DNA of 64,000 nucleotides from an uncultured Bacteroidales bacterium (lineage in GTDB: Bacteria; Bacteroidota; Bacteroidia; Bacteroidales; Paludibacteraceae), in NCBI GenBank assembly GCA_902779705.1, contig CACZCR010000001.1, forward strand, positions 212,419-276,418. The letters run 5' to 3'. The notes beneath the pieces were generated by a model, which saw nothing but the letters and a program-made list of their open reading frames with translations, was not told the DNA's origin and did not search any database. A program made the translations under genes and the position numbers. Shown here one piece after another: positions 44,476 to 52,706 of this stretch. Every line of letters starts with the position of its first letter. Position 1 is the first letter of the stretch.

Positions 44476-45440
44476 AGATGTATAACAGGGAAAACCAACA
44501 AACGCCAGTTATAACCTACCAACGGATGAATCGAATAGTGTACCAAAAAGAACACCAGTCCTACCAACAGCAGGTATATAACTACAAATATCGCATCGTA
44601 CCACCACGAGAACCGTCCTCTACGACGATCCAGTCGCGATACAACAATAGTCAACACAAAGAACAGAACCGCGCCCAAATACCATGTCGCATACCAGGGC
44701 ACTTTCTTAATCTCAAACGGATGAATCGACTGGCTGCGCACCAACGCCTTGCCATCAGCCATCGTGGCACCCGATACATAGTTCATCACCTCTTCCGGCA
44801 AAAACAGATTAGCCGTCGAGTCCATTGGCTGGTCTGCGCGCTTGCCAAACAGCAGATTGATACCAAAATCCGCCCAAGATGACGGACGAGTATAATGGCT
44901 GATAAACTCCCTATATGTCAAACCCTGATAGCCACGATAGGACGAGCGAAGATCTCCTCCCAACACCTCACTGATCAGTCTGACAGGTCGCGTTGCACAG
45001 TTGTCAAAAACAAAATTGTACAGATACTTCCTATTCTCAGGCTCATAGTTCGTCAAGAGCGCATCCAACACAGCTTGCCTTTGCGCCAAACTCAGATTCA
45101 ACTCCTGCTCATACACCTGACGCTTCTCGTACGAATAGGCTATCAGAAACTGCTGATAGTCCTCTACGCCCAACTCATACCACGTCTCGCCCTTCACAAA
45201 CTTCAAGTAGAAATCCTCGACATTGAAATCAAACATCCCATAGTTAAACACCCATTGAACGTGCAACTCCGGATCATACACCAACAACGCGGTATGACCA
45301 TATCGCGCATACAACTCCTCACCCGGACTACAGGTGATAAGCGAAATCTTTGACTTTTCGCTCAACTGCTGAGCCATACAGGTCGACCCAACCAGCACAA
45401 CCATCAAACTCAATATCCATTTTCTAAACCGCATAAGCAA
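44442..45440 (-). CDS. DUF4105 (Lnb-like) membrane protein
   Basis: 332 residues. Signal peptide to about residue 24 ('GSTCMAQQ'). The DUF4105 domain is at 30-215: 'ITCSPGEELYARYGHTALLVYD', 'FNYGMFDFNVEDFYLKFVKGETWYELG', 'DNCATRPVRLISEV'. The conserved His and Cys suggest a papain-like hydrolase. Two to three C-terminal membrane helices follow ('WYLGAVLFFVLTIVV', 'AIFVVIYLLLVGLVFFLVHY'), so the catalytic domain faces the periplasm. A second ATG at 45434 is a possible start. It overlaps the PAP2-like gene upstream by 17 bases. Confidence 0.8.
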   Translation of the reverse strand: MLMRFRKWILSLMVVLVGSTCMAQQLSEKSKISLITCSPGEELYARYGHTALLVYDPELHVQWVFNYGMFDFNVEDFYLKFVKGETWYELGVEDYQQFLIAYSYEKRQVYEQELNLSLAQRQAVLDALLTNYEPENRKYLYNFVFDNCATRPVRLISEVLGGDLRSSYRGYQGLTYREFISHYTRPSSWADFGINLLFGKRADQPMDSTANLFLPEEVMNYVSGATMADGKALVRSQSIHPFEIKKVPWYATWYLGAVLFFVLTIVVSRLDRRRGRFSWWYDAIFVVIYLLLVGLVFFLVHYSIHPLVGYNWRLLVFPVIHLCARLTYLFRA

Positions 45441-46074
45441 ATATCATATTCGGTATAAACGTAAAACACAATCCTAACAACAAACCGGCTATCACCTGTA
45501 AGGGATCATGAGCGTTCAGCCACAAACGAGCATACATCAACCCCAGTGCTACTACTATCAGTATTAGCGGTAAAACCAAACTGCCTCCGCCGCCAAACAG
45601 ATAATAACTCATCACTCCTCCTATCAGTCCACCCATCCCGGTCAGATGAGCGGAGATCTTCCACTTAAAATTGATCAACATCACCGCCACCAACGCCACT
45701 GTTCCCCCAATAGCTGATGCGCAGATATAGCCGGGTGCATGCAAAATTGCTGTCACAAAATAGCACCAGAACCCGAAACAACATATCGTATACAAATACG
45801 GTACAGTTCGCTCTTTGGCATCTGCTATCTGAAGGTCACTAACCTTGCCGCGACGTATCAGTATCTTAATCGCCGTCAACGGGATCAACACTGTCAGCAC
45901 AAAAGTCATACACACGCACAACAAACCCACTTGCCAAGGCACTCCACCCGTCTCAGCCGTCTTCAAACTGGCCATAAAACAGATCATGCCGTACGTCGGC
46001 ATAAACAGCGGATAGAGCACCACGCTCATCGTCTTCGCTATACCCGTCACTATGTTTTGGACCGTCCGATTCAT
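45424..46074 (-). CDS. PAP2-like membrane phosphatase family protein
   Basis: 216 residues, five to six hydrophobic segments. The third PAP2 motif is recognisable as 'RLWLNAHDPLQVIAGLLLGL' (R..x..HxxxQVxxG). The first (K..RxxP) is seen as 'DAKERTVPYLYT', and the second is altered to 'SAHLTGMGGLIGG'. Substrates of such proteins include lipid phosphates such as undecaprenyl-pyrophosphate or PG-phosphate; here activity is uncertain because motif 2 is weak. Start overlaps the rpoN stop (ATGA). Confidence 0.72.
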   Translation of the reverse strand: MNRTVQNIVTGIAKTMSVVLYPLFMPTYGMICFMASLKTAETGGVPWQVGLLCVCMTFVLTVLIPLTAIKILIRRGKVSDLQIADAKERTVPYLYTICCFGFWCYFVTAILHAPGYICASAIGGTVALVAVMLINFKWKISAHLTGMGGLIGGVMSYYLFGGGGSLVLPLILIVVALGLMYARLWLNAHDPLQVIAGLLLGLCFTFIPNMIFAYAV

Positions 46075-47531
46075 ATCTCTTTGCGCATTCTGGCAACAGG
46101 TATATCCATCGAATCCCTGTATTTGGCCACCGTTCGACGCGCCACGATCAACCCTCGTTCACGTAACATCTCTACTATCTGCTCGTCGCCAAGCGGACTC
46201 GTCTTATCCTCGGCGTCGATGATCTCACGTATCGCTTGACGAATAGCACGCGTCGAGACATCAGCTCCCTCGGTGTCCTTCAGCGACTCCGAGAAGAAGA
46301 ACTTCAGCGGGAAAATTCCAAAGTCTGTCTGTACATATTTATTATTGCACGCGCGCGATATCGTACTCAAATCCATCTGGGTCGCTTCGGCAATATCTTG
46401 CAACACCAACGGCTTCAGCAGACTCTCGTCACCTTCCATGAAAAAGTCCTTCTGATAATGTGCTATCGCCGTAATAGTCTTCAGCAAAGTCTCATTCCGT
46501 TTCTGAATAGCATCAATAAACAAGGTCGCCGAAGTGATATTGTTCTTAATAAATCGCACCGCCTCCTTGTCACGCTTGCTGTCCAACTGATTCAACATTT
46601 GCTGGTAGTCGTCACTCACATGCAACGACGGTATATCACCCGTCATTACACTCACCCGCAACTTGCCGTCATAGTTGATCACCTCAAAGTCCGGAATGAT
46701 AGTAGCCGTATTGTTCTCTATCGCCGTCGATGTGAACGCATTCGTCGGACTCTGATTCAGACGCGTGATCTCATTCACCGCTGCACGAAACTCCTCTTCA
46801 CTCACACCCAACGACTGCTGCACACGTTCATAGTGCCGCTTGGTGAACTCGCCATAATACTTACTCAGTATCTTCTCCGCCAACTCCACAGACTCTGTCT
46901 GCTCCTTGTGCTTCAACTGCGTCAGCAAGCACTCTTGTACATCCGCACTCGCTATACCAGGAGGGTCAAACTGTTTGATCTGATTCACTATATTGGCCAT
47001 CTCCTCGTCCGACACTATCAGACTCTCCTGAAACGCCAAATCATCCACCAACTGCTCTATCGTCCTTCTTAGATAGCCATCGTCGTCTATGTTGCCCAAC
47101 ACCCACTTCGCTATATGCCGCTCGGGCTTGGTCATCTTGGTAAGATACACCTGAGACTTCAGATAGTCAATCAAGCCCTCTCCGCCATAAGGTATCTCAC
47201 GCGATCCGCTACCCTCATAACTGCTGCCCTGACTGCCGTGTGACACAATAGGCTCATACGCATCGTCAGCAGCATCATAGTCGCGCATGTCCTCTTCTAC
47301 ATCGCGATAGCGGTCTTCCACGTCATACTCATCTTCATAGTTCTCGTCTTTCTCCTGCTCCAACTCATTAGAATCCACACCCTCTTCGAGCACAGGATTC
47401 TCCTGTAACTCTTCGTTGATGCGTTTCTGTAAATCTACCGTCGGCAACTCCAACATCCTAATCAACTGGATCTGGGCCGGCGACAACTTGGTTTGCAACT
47501 TCTGCTGCTGTACAAGACTAAGCGAGGACAT
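46071..47531 (-). CDS. rpoN: RNA polymerase sigma-54 factor
   Basis: 486 residues. Region I: 'LVQQQKLQTKLSPAQIQLIRMLELPTVDLQKRINEELQENPVLEEG', Gln- and Leu-rich, binds activators. Region II is the acidic stretch (50-90, with many D/E). The core-binding region follows, then an HTH and the RpoN box 'ARRTVAKYR' near residue 464 that contacts the -24 element. Sigma-54 genes need AAA+ activators; none is in this window. It overlaps the DegT gene by 14 bases. Confidence 0.96.
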   Translation of the reverse strand: MSSLSLVQQQKLQTKLSPAQIQLIRMLELPTVDLQKRINEELQENPVLEEGVDSNELEQEKDENYEDEYDVEDRYRDVEEDMRDYDAADDAYEPIVSHGSQGSSYEGSGSREIPYGGEGLIDYLKSQVYLTKMTKPERHIAKWVLGNIDDDGYLRRTIEQLVDDLAFQESLIVSDEEMANIVNQIKQFDPPGIASADVQECLLTQLKHKEQTESVELAEKILSKYYGEFTKRHYERVQQSLGVSEEEFRAAVNEITRLNQSPTNAFTSTAIENNTATIIPDFEVINYDGKLRVSVMTGDIPSLHVSDDYQQMLNQLDSKRDKEAVRFIKNNITSATLFIDAIQKRNETLLKTITAIAHYQKDFFMEGDESLLKPLVLQDIAEATQMDLSTISRACNNKYVQTDFGIFPLKFFFSESLKDTEGADVSTRAIRQAIREIIDAEDKTSPLGDEQIVEMLRERGLIVARRTVAKYRDSMDIPVARMRKEI

Positions 47532-48636
47532 GAGATGTGATATATGCTAATTGTTCGTCGTCTAATTCAGTATGCATCGGCAGCGACAATACACTCTCTG
47601 CCAACTTCTCCGCTACTGGGAAATCACCCTTTTTATACCGCGGGTCTTGATAGGCTTTCTGCATATGCAACGGCACCGGATAATAAATCATCGCCGGTAT
47701 ACCTGCCTCTTGCAATCTCGCCCTCAGTGCCTCACGGTCTACATCCACCAATCGCAACGTGTACTGATGGAACACATGCGTCGACTTCTCCAGCCGTCCC
47801 GGTATCATAAAATGTTCGCTGTCCTTAAACGCCTCGTCATAATAGGCCGCGGCGCGTTGACGAGAAGCGATATATTCGTCCAAATGCGGCAACTTGGCAT
47901 CCAATACCGCTGCCTGAATAGAATCCAAACGGCTGTTTACACCCACCATATCATGATGATATCGTACTACCATACCATGGTTGGCTATCGCGCGCATCTT
48001 AGCCGCCAGCGCGTCGTCGTTGGTGAAGATAGCACCGCCGTCTCCGTAACATCCCAGGTTCTTCGATGGGAAGAAACTCGTACATCCTATCTCACCCATC
48101 GTACCGGCCTGCTTCTTGCTGCCATCCGAGAACGTATACTCGGCGCCTATCGCCTGACAAGCATCTTCTATTATCGCCAAACCATGCTCCTTGGCCAAAG
48201 CCATCAGGGGCTCCATGTCGGCACATTGGCCAAACAAATGAACCGGCACTATCGCCTTCGTCTTGGGCGTGATAGCTTTCTTCACAGCCTCTACCGACAT
48301 GTTCATCGTCTCCCAATCTACATCCACTACCACAGGCGTCAAACCCAACAAAGCTACAACCTCGGCAGTGGCTATAAACGTAAACGTCGGAGTGATCACT
48401 TCATCCCCGGCTTTCAAACCCAAACTCATCAACGCTATCTGCAACGCGTCAGTACCGTTGCCTACAGGTATCACATGCTTAGCACCGGTATACGCCTCCA
48501 AATGTTGCTGAAACTCGGTCACCTTACCGCCTTTCACAAACGAAGCCGTATCGATCACCTCCTGTATGCCACGGTCAATATCTGCTTTGATATGTTGATA
48601 CTGCGTCTGCAGATCGACCATCTGAATCTTTTTCAT
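47518..48636 (-). CDS. DegT/DnrJ/EryC1/StrS-family sugar aminotransferase
   Basis: 372 residues from the ATG at 48636 ('MKKIQMVDLQTQYQHI'); the ATG at 48648 is part of a tandem array. The PLP lysine is in 'TSFFPSKNLGCYGDGGAI'; 'GVGNGTDALQIALM'-like 'PVGNGTDALQIALMSLG', 'VITPTFTFIATAEVVALLG' and 'IEDACQAIGAEY' are family motifs. It transfers an amino group to a nucleotide-linked keto sugar, probably for surface polysaccharide. No sugar-nucleotide partner enzymes are adjacent, so it is likely an orphan of a distant locus. Confidence 0.92.
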   Translation of the reverse strand: MKKIQMVDLQTQYQHIKADIDRGIQEVIDTASFVKGGKVTEFQQHLEAYTGAKHVIPVGNGTDALQIALMSLGLKAGDEVITPTFTFIATAEVVALLGLTPVVVDVDWETMNMSVEAVKKAITPKTKAIVPVHLFGQCADMEPLMALAKEHGLAIIEDACQAIGAEYTFSDGSKKQAGTMGEIGCTSFFPSKNLGCYGDGGAIFTNDDALAAKMRAIANHGMVVRYHHDMVGVNSRLDSIQAAVLDAKLPHLDEYIASRQRAAAYYDEAFKDSEHFMIPGRLEKSTHVFHQYTLRLVDVDREALRARLQEAGIPAMIYYPVPLHMQKAYQDPRYKKGDFPVAEKLAESVLSLPMHTELDDEQLAYITSHVLA

Positions 48637-48640
48637 ATTC

Positions 48641-48675
48641 TTAACCATTAACCATTAACCATTCGCCATTCACCA
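48641..48675. repeat. 7-bp tandem array between ybbR-like and DegT genes
   Basis: TTAACCA at 48641, 48648 and 48655, then TTCGCCA (48662) and TTCACCA (48669). It nearly fills the gap between the YbbR stop at 48680 and the DegT start at 48636, and offers a false upstream ATG at 48648. Confidence 0.85.
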
Positions 48676-48679
48676 TTAA

Positions 48680-49591
48680 TCACTTCTCAACCAAGTATTC
48701 TACCGTTCGCGGATGAACCCGAATACCGGTCACAAACGGATTGTCACTCCGTACTTTCACCGGCAACGTCTCCAACGAATCACTATACACACAATACGCA
48801 TGTATGTCGCTCTCGTTCAGCGTGTTCCAATGACTCAACCCTATATGCATCGTCACCGTCACTTCTTGCGGAAACAACCTTACACGGCTACCTTCCGGTG
48901 CACCGTCCATCTCTGCCGGAACGGTCATCACTTTCTCCGAATAGCGCTCTGCTACCACTTGTACCTTCACGCTTCCTTGCGACAGACGTATACCCTTGGG
49001 GGCTACCAATCCGATACTCGTCACTATCGTATCGTGTGCATTATTCATGTCCAGCCGTTTGGTCAAAATGCTCTCCAGGCTGTCCAACGCTTGCGTCGTA
49101 CCATAGGCCACTACCGAACTCTGCAGCAGAGTAGGGGTGTCCACCAACTGATACTCCGGCGCACACTCAATCCGGTGACGCAACACAATAGGAACTCGCT
49201 TCTGTACCTGCGTGCGATACGTTGCATGTATGGACGAAGGACTGATCTTCTGTAGATTAGTTGTTCCCTGTAACTGCTGCTTAATCGCAGTCTTCAAGGT
49301 CTCAGACGATATCGTGATCTCTCCCGATGTGTTCTCAAACTCACCCGTCAAGTCCACACTGATAGCCAACGGCGTGTCTGAGTACAAGCGAAGACGCGTA
49401 CCCGCATCACGCACTTGAACACTCAAACTGTTAGGCAACGGATCGTCAAAACTCACCGAACCCGGTATACCCGTATACTGCACTTCTACCGACAAAGTCT
49501 TGTCGTGTACCGAACGCAGCGCACGACCATACCAGATAGCCGTCGCCAACACTACAAAGCACAAGTATGTCAGTACCTCACGCCATTTCAT
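48680..49591 (-). CDS. YbbR-like domain protein (CdaR-type)
   Basis: 303 residues from the ATG at 49591 (a GTG at 49594 is also open). One N-terminal membrane helix ('LTYLCFVVLATAIWYG') followed by repeated YbbR-like beta domains ('KTLSVEVQYTGIP', 'LSVQVRDAGTRLRLYS', 'RVPIVLRHRIECAPEYQL'). In Firmicutes such proteins regulate the c-di-AMP cyclase; in Bacteroidetes the gene sits with nusB-yajC, as it does here, and its role is unknown. Confidence 0.85.
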   Translation of the reverse strand: MKWREVLTYLCFVVLATAIWYGRALRSVHDKTLSVEVQYTGIPGSVSFDDPLPNSLSVQVRDAGTRLRLYSDTPLAISVDLTGEFENTSGEITISSETLKTAIKQQLQGTTNLQKISPSSIHATYRTQVQKRVPIVLRHRIECAPEYQLVDTPTLLQSSVVAYGTTQALDSLESILTKRLDMNNAHDTIVTSIGLVAPKGIRLSQGSVKVQVVAERYSEKVMTVPAEMDGAPEGSRVRLFPQEVTVTMHIGLSHWNTLNESDIHAYCVYSDSLETLPVKVRSDNPFVTGIRVHPRTVEYLVEK

Positions 49592-49592
49592 C

Positions 49593-49624
49593 ACTAATCC
49601 CCTAATCCACTAATCCCCTAATCC
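49593..49624. repeat. 8-bp tandem array between yajC and ybbR-like genes
   Basis: ACTAATCC (49593), CCTAATCC (49601), ACTAATCC (49609), CCTAATCC (49617). Four units alternating in one base. Fills the junction almost exactly. Confidence 0.88.
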
Positions 49625-49625
49625 G

Positions 49626-49955
49626 CTATTTCGCTGCCTGAGCTGCTGCGGCATCCTCAGCTGCCACATACACACTCTGCTTGTCAACCTTGATGGTCAC
49701 ATCCTTAGCAATAGTGATCAACAGCGCGTTCTCCTGAACCTCCTTGATCTCACCGTAGATACCACCGGCAGTCACTACCTTGTCGCCTTTCTTCATCTCG
49801 TCGCGTTGCTTCTGCAACTCTTTTTGCTTCTTGGTCTGCGGACGAATCATAAAGAAATAGAATACTACGAAAATCAAAATCATCATGATCCAAAACGACC
49901 ACTGATTGCCTTGTTGAGCCTGTGCTGCTTGCAGCATAATTAAATCAAATGTCAT
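49626..49955 (-). CDS. yajC: Preprotein translocase accessory subunit YajC
   Basis: 109 residues. One membrane helix at about 20-38 ('WSFWIMMILIFVVFYFFMI') followed by the YajC hallmark 'RPQTKKQKELQKQRDEMKKGDKVVTAGGIYGEIKEV'. It binds SecDF and assists Sec secretion. In the nusB-yajC-ybbR order of many Bacteroidetes. The tail is Ala-rich. Confidence 0.96.
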   Translation of the reverse strand: MTFDLIMLQAAQAQQGNQWSFWIMMILIFVVFYFFMIRPQTKKQKELQKQRDEMKKGDKVVTAGGIYGEIKEVQENALLITIAKDVTIKVDKQSVYVAAEDAAAAQAAK

Positions 49956-49979
49956 AATTGTATATTTTTAAATTAATAT

Positions 49980-50011
49980 CTAATCCACTAACCCCCTAAT
50001 CCACTAATCCC
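49980..50011. repeat. 8-bp tandem array between nusB and yajC
   Basis: CTAATCCA (49980), CTAACCCC (49988), CTAATCCA (49996), CTAATCCC (50004). The following CTA (50011-50013) is the nusB stop codon read on the minus strand. The first 27 bases match the array at 59794 exactly. Confidence 0.88.
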
Positions 50012-50964
50012 TATCTCATCCCCGCCGCCTTCATCAGCGTGCCGTTCTTCTTCTCGTCACGCAAGATCTCGGTCAGCACACCGTTGATAAACGTATAACT
50101 CTTATCGGTCGAGTACTCTTTGCTCAATTCAATATATTCGTTCAGCGTCACTTCCAACGCAATATCGTCAAAATGGAACAGCTCCGTCAATGCTGTCAGC
50201 AGTATGATCCTATCCATAAACGCTACACGGCTGGCATCCCAGTTCCTCAAGTGCGTGTCGATCAACTGCTCGTACCGCTCATGCTCCTCTATTGCATAAC
50301 GCAACAGGTTCTTCGCAAAATCCAGATCTGCCTCCTGACGGAACATCGGCAGTATCTCTACCTCGTCGTCACTGTCCTCCTCAAATCGCTTCAACGTCTT
50401 CAACGCAAAACTCAGTATCAGATCCACATCCACCGTCCAGTTGTTGCGATCCAATACCACCTCCATCTCATCCAGCGCCGAATACAAGGCTTCATTATAG
50501 GGCAACAACTCCGTGTAGATCTTTCTCCATATACGCTTCTCATCCTCGTACGTGCACGTCTCGGCGGACATATATTCCTTATAATAGTCTGTCTCTACCA
50601 ACTGCTTGTAGATCACACTTACTGCATCCAATCCTGCCTCCCAACTCAAGTTGTTGTTGGACATATAGTTGCGAATAGGGTGATTGTTAAACACATGCTG
50701 AGCCAACCTGTTGTTCACAAAACGACGGTTCGCTACATATTCCTCGTGCATCACTTTCGCACGTGACTCTGCATCCTCTATCTGCTCCTCGGCATATTGG
50801 GTCAACTCGTTCACAAAACTCAACAACAACACATACAAATCATATGTGTCACTGAACGACTTAAGCAACTCTTTTTTTGCACTCAACGGAGTCTTGTCTC
50901 CATCCTTGTAATACGCATAAAGGGTCTGAATTACCCTTGTTCGAACTAAAGTTCTACTGATCAT
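50011..50964 (-). CDS. nusB: Transcription antitermination factor NusB
   Basis: 317 residues, about twice the E. coli length, as is usual in Bacteroidetes where an N-terminal extension precedes the RNA-binding domain. The N-terminus 'MISRTLVRTRVIQTLYAYYKDGD' and the C-terminal 'NWDASRVAFMDRIILLTALTELFHFDDIALEVTLNEYIELSKEYSTDKSYTFINGVL' are NusB-specific. With NusE it binds boxA in rRNA leaders, such as the boxA-like site before the 16S gene in this window. First gene of the long minus-strand array. Confidence 0.94.
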   Translation of the reverse strand: MISRTLVRTRVIQTLYAYYKDGDKTPLSAKKELLKSFSDTYDLYVLLLSFVNELTQYAEEQIEDAESRAKVMHEEYVANRRFVNNRLAQHVFNNHPIRNYMSNNNLSWEAGLDAVSVIYKQLVETDYYKEYMSAETCTYEDEKRIWRKIYTELLPYNEALYSALDEMEVVLDRNNWTVDVDLILSFALKTLKRFEEDSDDEVEILPMFRQEADLDFAKNLLRYAIEEHERYEQLIDTHLRNWDASRVAFMDRIILLTALTELFHFDDIALEVTLNEYIELSKEYSTDKSYTFINGVLTEILRDEKKNGTLMKAAGMR

Positions 50965-50990
50965 TCTTCTAAAAATTCAAAAATATGGCA

Positions 50991-51022
50991 CAAAATTACA
51001 AAAAATTTTTGTAATATGCAAA
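50991..51022 (-). promoter_or_regulatory. Promoter for nusB array
   Basis: On the minus strand TTTG (51022-51019), 20 bases, TAATTTTG (50998-50991). Exact consensus. It interlocks with the divergent DUF3276 promoter; their -33 elements lie within each other's spacer. Confidence 0.85.
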
Positions 51023-51038
51023 AAAAGTAGTAATTTTG
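51008..51038 (+). promoter_or_regulatory. Promoter for the DUF3276 gene
   Basis: TTTG (51008-51011), 19 bases, TAATTTTG (51031-51038). It shares 15 bases with the divergent nusB promoter, so the two cannot be bound by polymerase at once. Confidence 0.8.
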
Positions 51039-51067
51039 TAGCCGAAAATAGAAAACTAATTCTAATT

Positions 51068-51460
51068 ATGATGGAAAAAAGGAGATTTGAAGACAGAAAA
51101 GAGCCCGAAATCGTCTACTCCAAGTCGGTTAAGGCGGGTAAACGCATCTATTATCTGGATGTGAAGAAAGCACGTAATGAAGATTTGTATCTCTGCATCA
51201 CAGAGAGCAAAAAGAGAGTTATGGGAGAGGATGAAGCTCCACAGTTTGAGAAACACAAACTGTTCCTATACAAAGAAGACTTTGCTCACTTTGCTGAAGG
51301 TTTACAAGACGTCATGAAGTTCGTTGAGGACCAACTCGGTACGATCGACGCACGCGAAGAGTGGCACCCCGAGAACGAGGATGCTGAGGAAAAAAACGAA
51401 GACCCTTCCGCAGAACAGGAAGAGTCTAAACGTAAAGGTTTATTGGGATTGTTCAAGTAA
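51068..51460 (+). CDS. DUF3276 PUR-alpha-like nucleic-acid-binding protein
   Basis: 130 residues. 'IVYSKSVKAGKRIYYLDVKKARNEDLYLCITESKK' and 'QFEKHKLFLYKEDFAHFAEGLQDVMKFVEDQL' match the PUR repeat of the DUF3276 family, small proteins of Bacteroidetes and spirochaetes that bind single-stranded DNA or RNA (BpuR in Borrelia). The last 40 residues are Glu/Lys-rich and disordered, ending 'KRKGLLGLFK'. It is monocistronic, between its own promoter and a terminator lying inside convergent coaBC. Confidence 0.88.
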   Translation: MMEKRRFEDRKEPEIVYSKSVKAGKRIYYLDVKKARNEDLYLCITESKKRVMGEDEAPQFEKHKLFLYKEDFAHFAEGLQDVMKFVEDQLGTIDAREEWHPENEDAEEKNEDPSAEQEESKRKGLLGLFK

Positions 51461-51488
51461 ATCGACAATCGTCAATTGGCAATTGTCA
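51461..51488. repeat. 7-bp tandem array at the DUF3276/coaBC convergent junction
   Basis: ATCGACA (51461), ATCGTCA (51468), ATTGGCA (51475), ATTGTCA (51482). Read on the minus strand, the array supplies the last codons and stop (51472) of coaBC ('NQLTIAN'). Confidence 0.8.
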
Positions 51489-52686
51489 ACTGATTGACTA
51501 TCCACTCACTGACTGCCTCTTTCATTCCAAGGGGGCAGTCTTTTTTTGTGCCGTCCGCACTATACAGACTCACTTTATTCGTGTCCGTGCCAAATCCCGC
51601 ACCCTTATCCTGCAGCGAGTTCAGCACGATCCAGTCCAAACCCTTGCTCTGCAGCTTCTTCTGAGCATTGGCCTCCTCATGATCCGTCTCCAGCGCAAAA
51701 CCTACCAACACTTGCCCCGCTTTCTTCTGCTTGCCAAGCCATGCCGCTATATCCGGATTGGCCTTCAGCTCCAAGCACAAGTTCTCGCTCTCCGATTGAC
51801 GCTTGATCTTCCTATCCGCTACCTCTTTGGGCGTATAGTCAGCCACTGCGGCGCACAAGATGGCCATATCCACTTTCGCAAACGCCTCTTGCACAGCCTC
51901 ATACATCTGCTGCGCAGACTCTACGTCCACCATTCGCAGCCCATCGTATCCCTCAATCTTCTGCTGAGTCGGCCCACTTACCAGCGTCACTTCTGCGCCC
52001 CTTCTTAGGCACGCACGAGCCAAAGCATAACCCATCTTACCCGTCGAGAAATTGCTGATGTACCGCACCGGATCAATCTTCTCTACCGTCGGACCCGCAG
52101 TAATAAGCACTCTTTTACCCGCCATCGTCTTCTCTGTCAAGGCGGCTTTCACTTGCTCGGACAATACCTCCACTTCCGGCATTCGACCCTTGCCGCTCGT
52201 GCCGCAAGCCAACTCACCTACAGCCGGCTCTACTACCGTCACATTCGCCCAACTCTTCAACTCCTCTATCGCCTTCTGAGTTGCCGGACACTCCCACATT
52301 TTGTCGTTCATTGCCGGAGCTATCACGATAGGCTTGCGCGCTGAACACGAGCAGAACGTGGTCGTCAACGCATCGTCAGCAATGCCAGCGGCCATCTTAC
52401 CAATCACATTCGCCGTCGCCGGAGCTATAAGCATCATATCCGCCCATTCAGGCAAGGATATATGCTCGGTCGAATGTTCATTGATAGCGGCAAACACATC
52501 ACTATACACCCGAGCACCACTTACCGTTTGCAACGTCAACTCCGTAACAAACTGCAGAGCGCTCTTGGTTGCGGTCACCCGCACCTCTGCGCCCTGTTTC
52601 TTGAGTGTTCGAATCAACTCGGGAATCTTATACGCAGCAATGCCACCGCTGATTCCCACTAGAATGTGTTTACCTTCCAACACCAT
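51472..52686 (-). CDS. coaBC: Bifunctional phosphopantothenoylcysteine decarboxylase/synthetase
   Basis: 404 residues. CoaC (1-185): 'ILVGISGGIAAYKIPELIRTLKK', 'ISLPEWADMMLIAPATANVIGKMA' and the substrate clamp 'PAMNDKMWECPATQ'. CoaB (190-400): 'KRVLITAGPTVEKIDPVRYISNFSTGKMGYALA', 'AAVADYTP', and 'ILVGFALETD'-like 'VLVGFALETDHE'. It makes 4'-phosphopantetheine from 4'-phosphopantothenate and cysteine with CTP. It is third in bamD-rpoZ-coaBC, an order common in Bacteroidetes. Its 3' end carries the terminator of the convergent gene. Confidence 0.96.
   Translation of the reverse strand: MVLEGKHILVGISGGIAAYKIPELIRTLKKQGAEVRVTATKSALQFVTELTLQTVSGARVYSDVFAAINEHSTEHISLPEWADMMLIAPATANVIGKMAAGIADDALTTTFCSCSARKPIVIAPAMNDKMWECPATQKAIEELKSWANVTVVEPAVGELACGTSGKGRMPEVEVLSEQVKAALTEKTMAGKRVLITAGPTVEKIDPVRYISNFSTGKMGYALARACLRRGAEVTLVSGPTQQKIEGYDGLRMVDVESAQQMYEAVQEAFAKVDMAILCAAVADYTPKEVADRKIKRQSESENLCLELKANPDIAAWLGKQKKAGQVLVGFALETDHEEANAQKKLQSKGLDWIVLNSLQDKGAGFGTDTNKVSLYSADGTKKDCPLGMKEAVSEWIVNQLTIAN
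51511..51547 (+). terminator. Terminator of the DUF3276 gene, inside coaBC
   Basis: GACTGCC (51511-51517) pairs with GGCAGTC (51534-51540), followed by seven Ts. The stem lies in the coding sequence of coaBC near its 3' end, where it codes for 'DCPLGMKEAV'. Confidence 0.65.
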
Positions 52687-52705
52687 TCGCCTTTCGCCCT
52701 TCGAC
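52685..52705. repeat. 7-bp tandem array at rpoZ/coaBC junction
   Basis: ATTCGCC (52685), TTTCGCC (52692), CTTCGAC (52699). The coaBC start codon (52686-52684) overlaps the first unit, and rpoZ ends at 52707. The unit matches that of the array inside the barrel gene at 58820. Confidence 0.75.
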
Positions 52706-52706
52706 T

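Noticed and set aside
47572..48651. A 359-residue plus-strand open frame across the DegT gene
   Set aside because: Antisense to a gene with all its PLP motifs; the product is His/Arg/Gln-rich without family features.
49593..50011. TTAGGG-like units (CTAATCC, CTAACCCC) considered as telomere-like or phage attachment DNA
   Set aside because: The units sit between conserved co-oriented genes with nothing mobile nearby and belong to the wider micro-array family.
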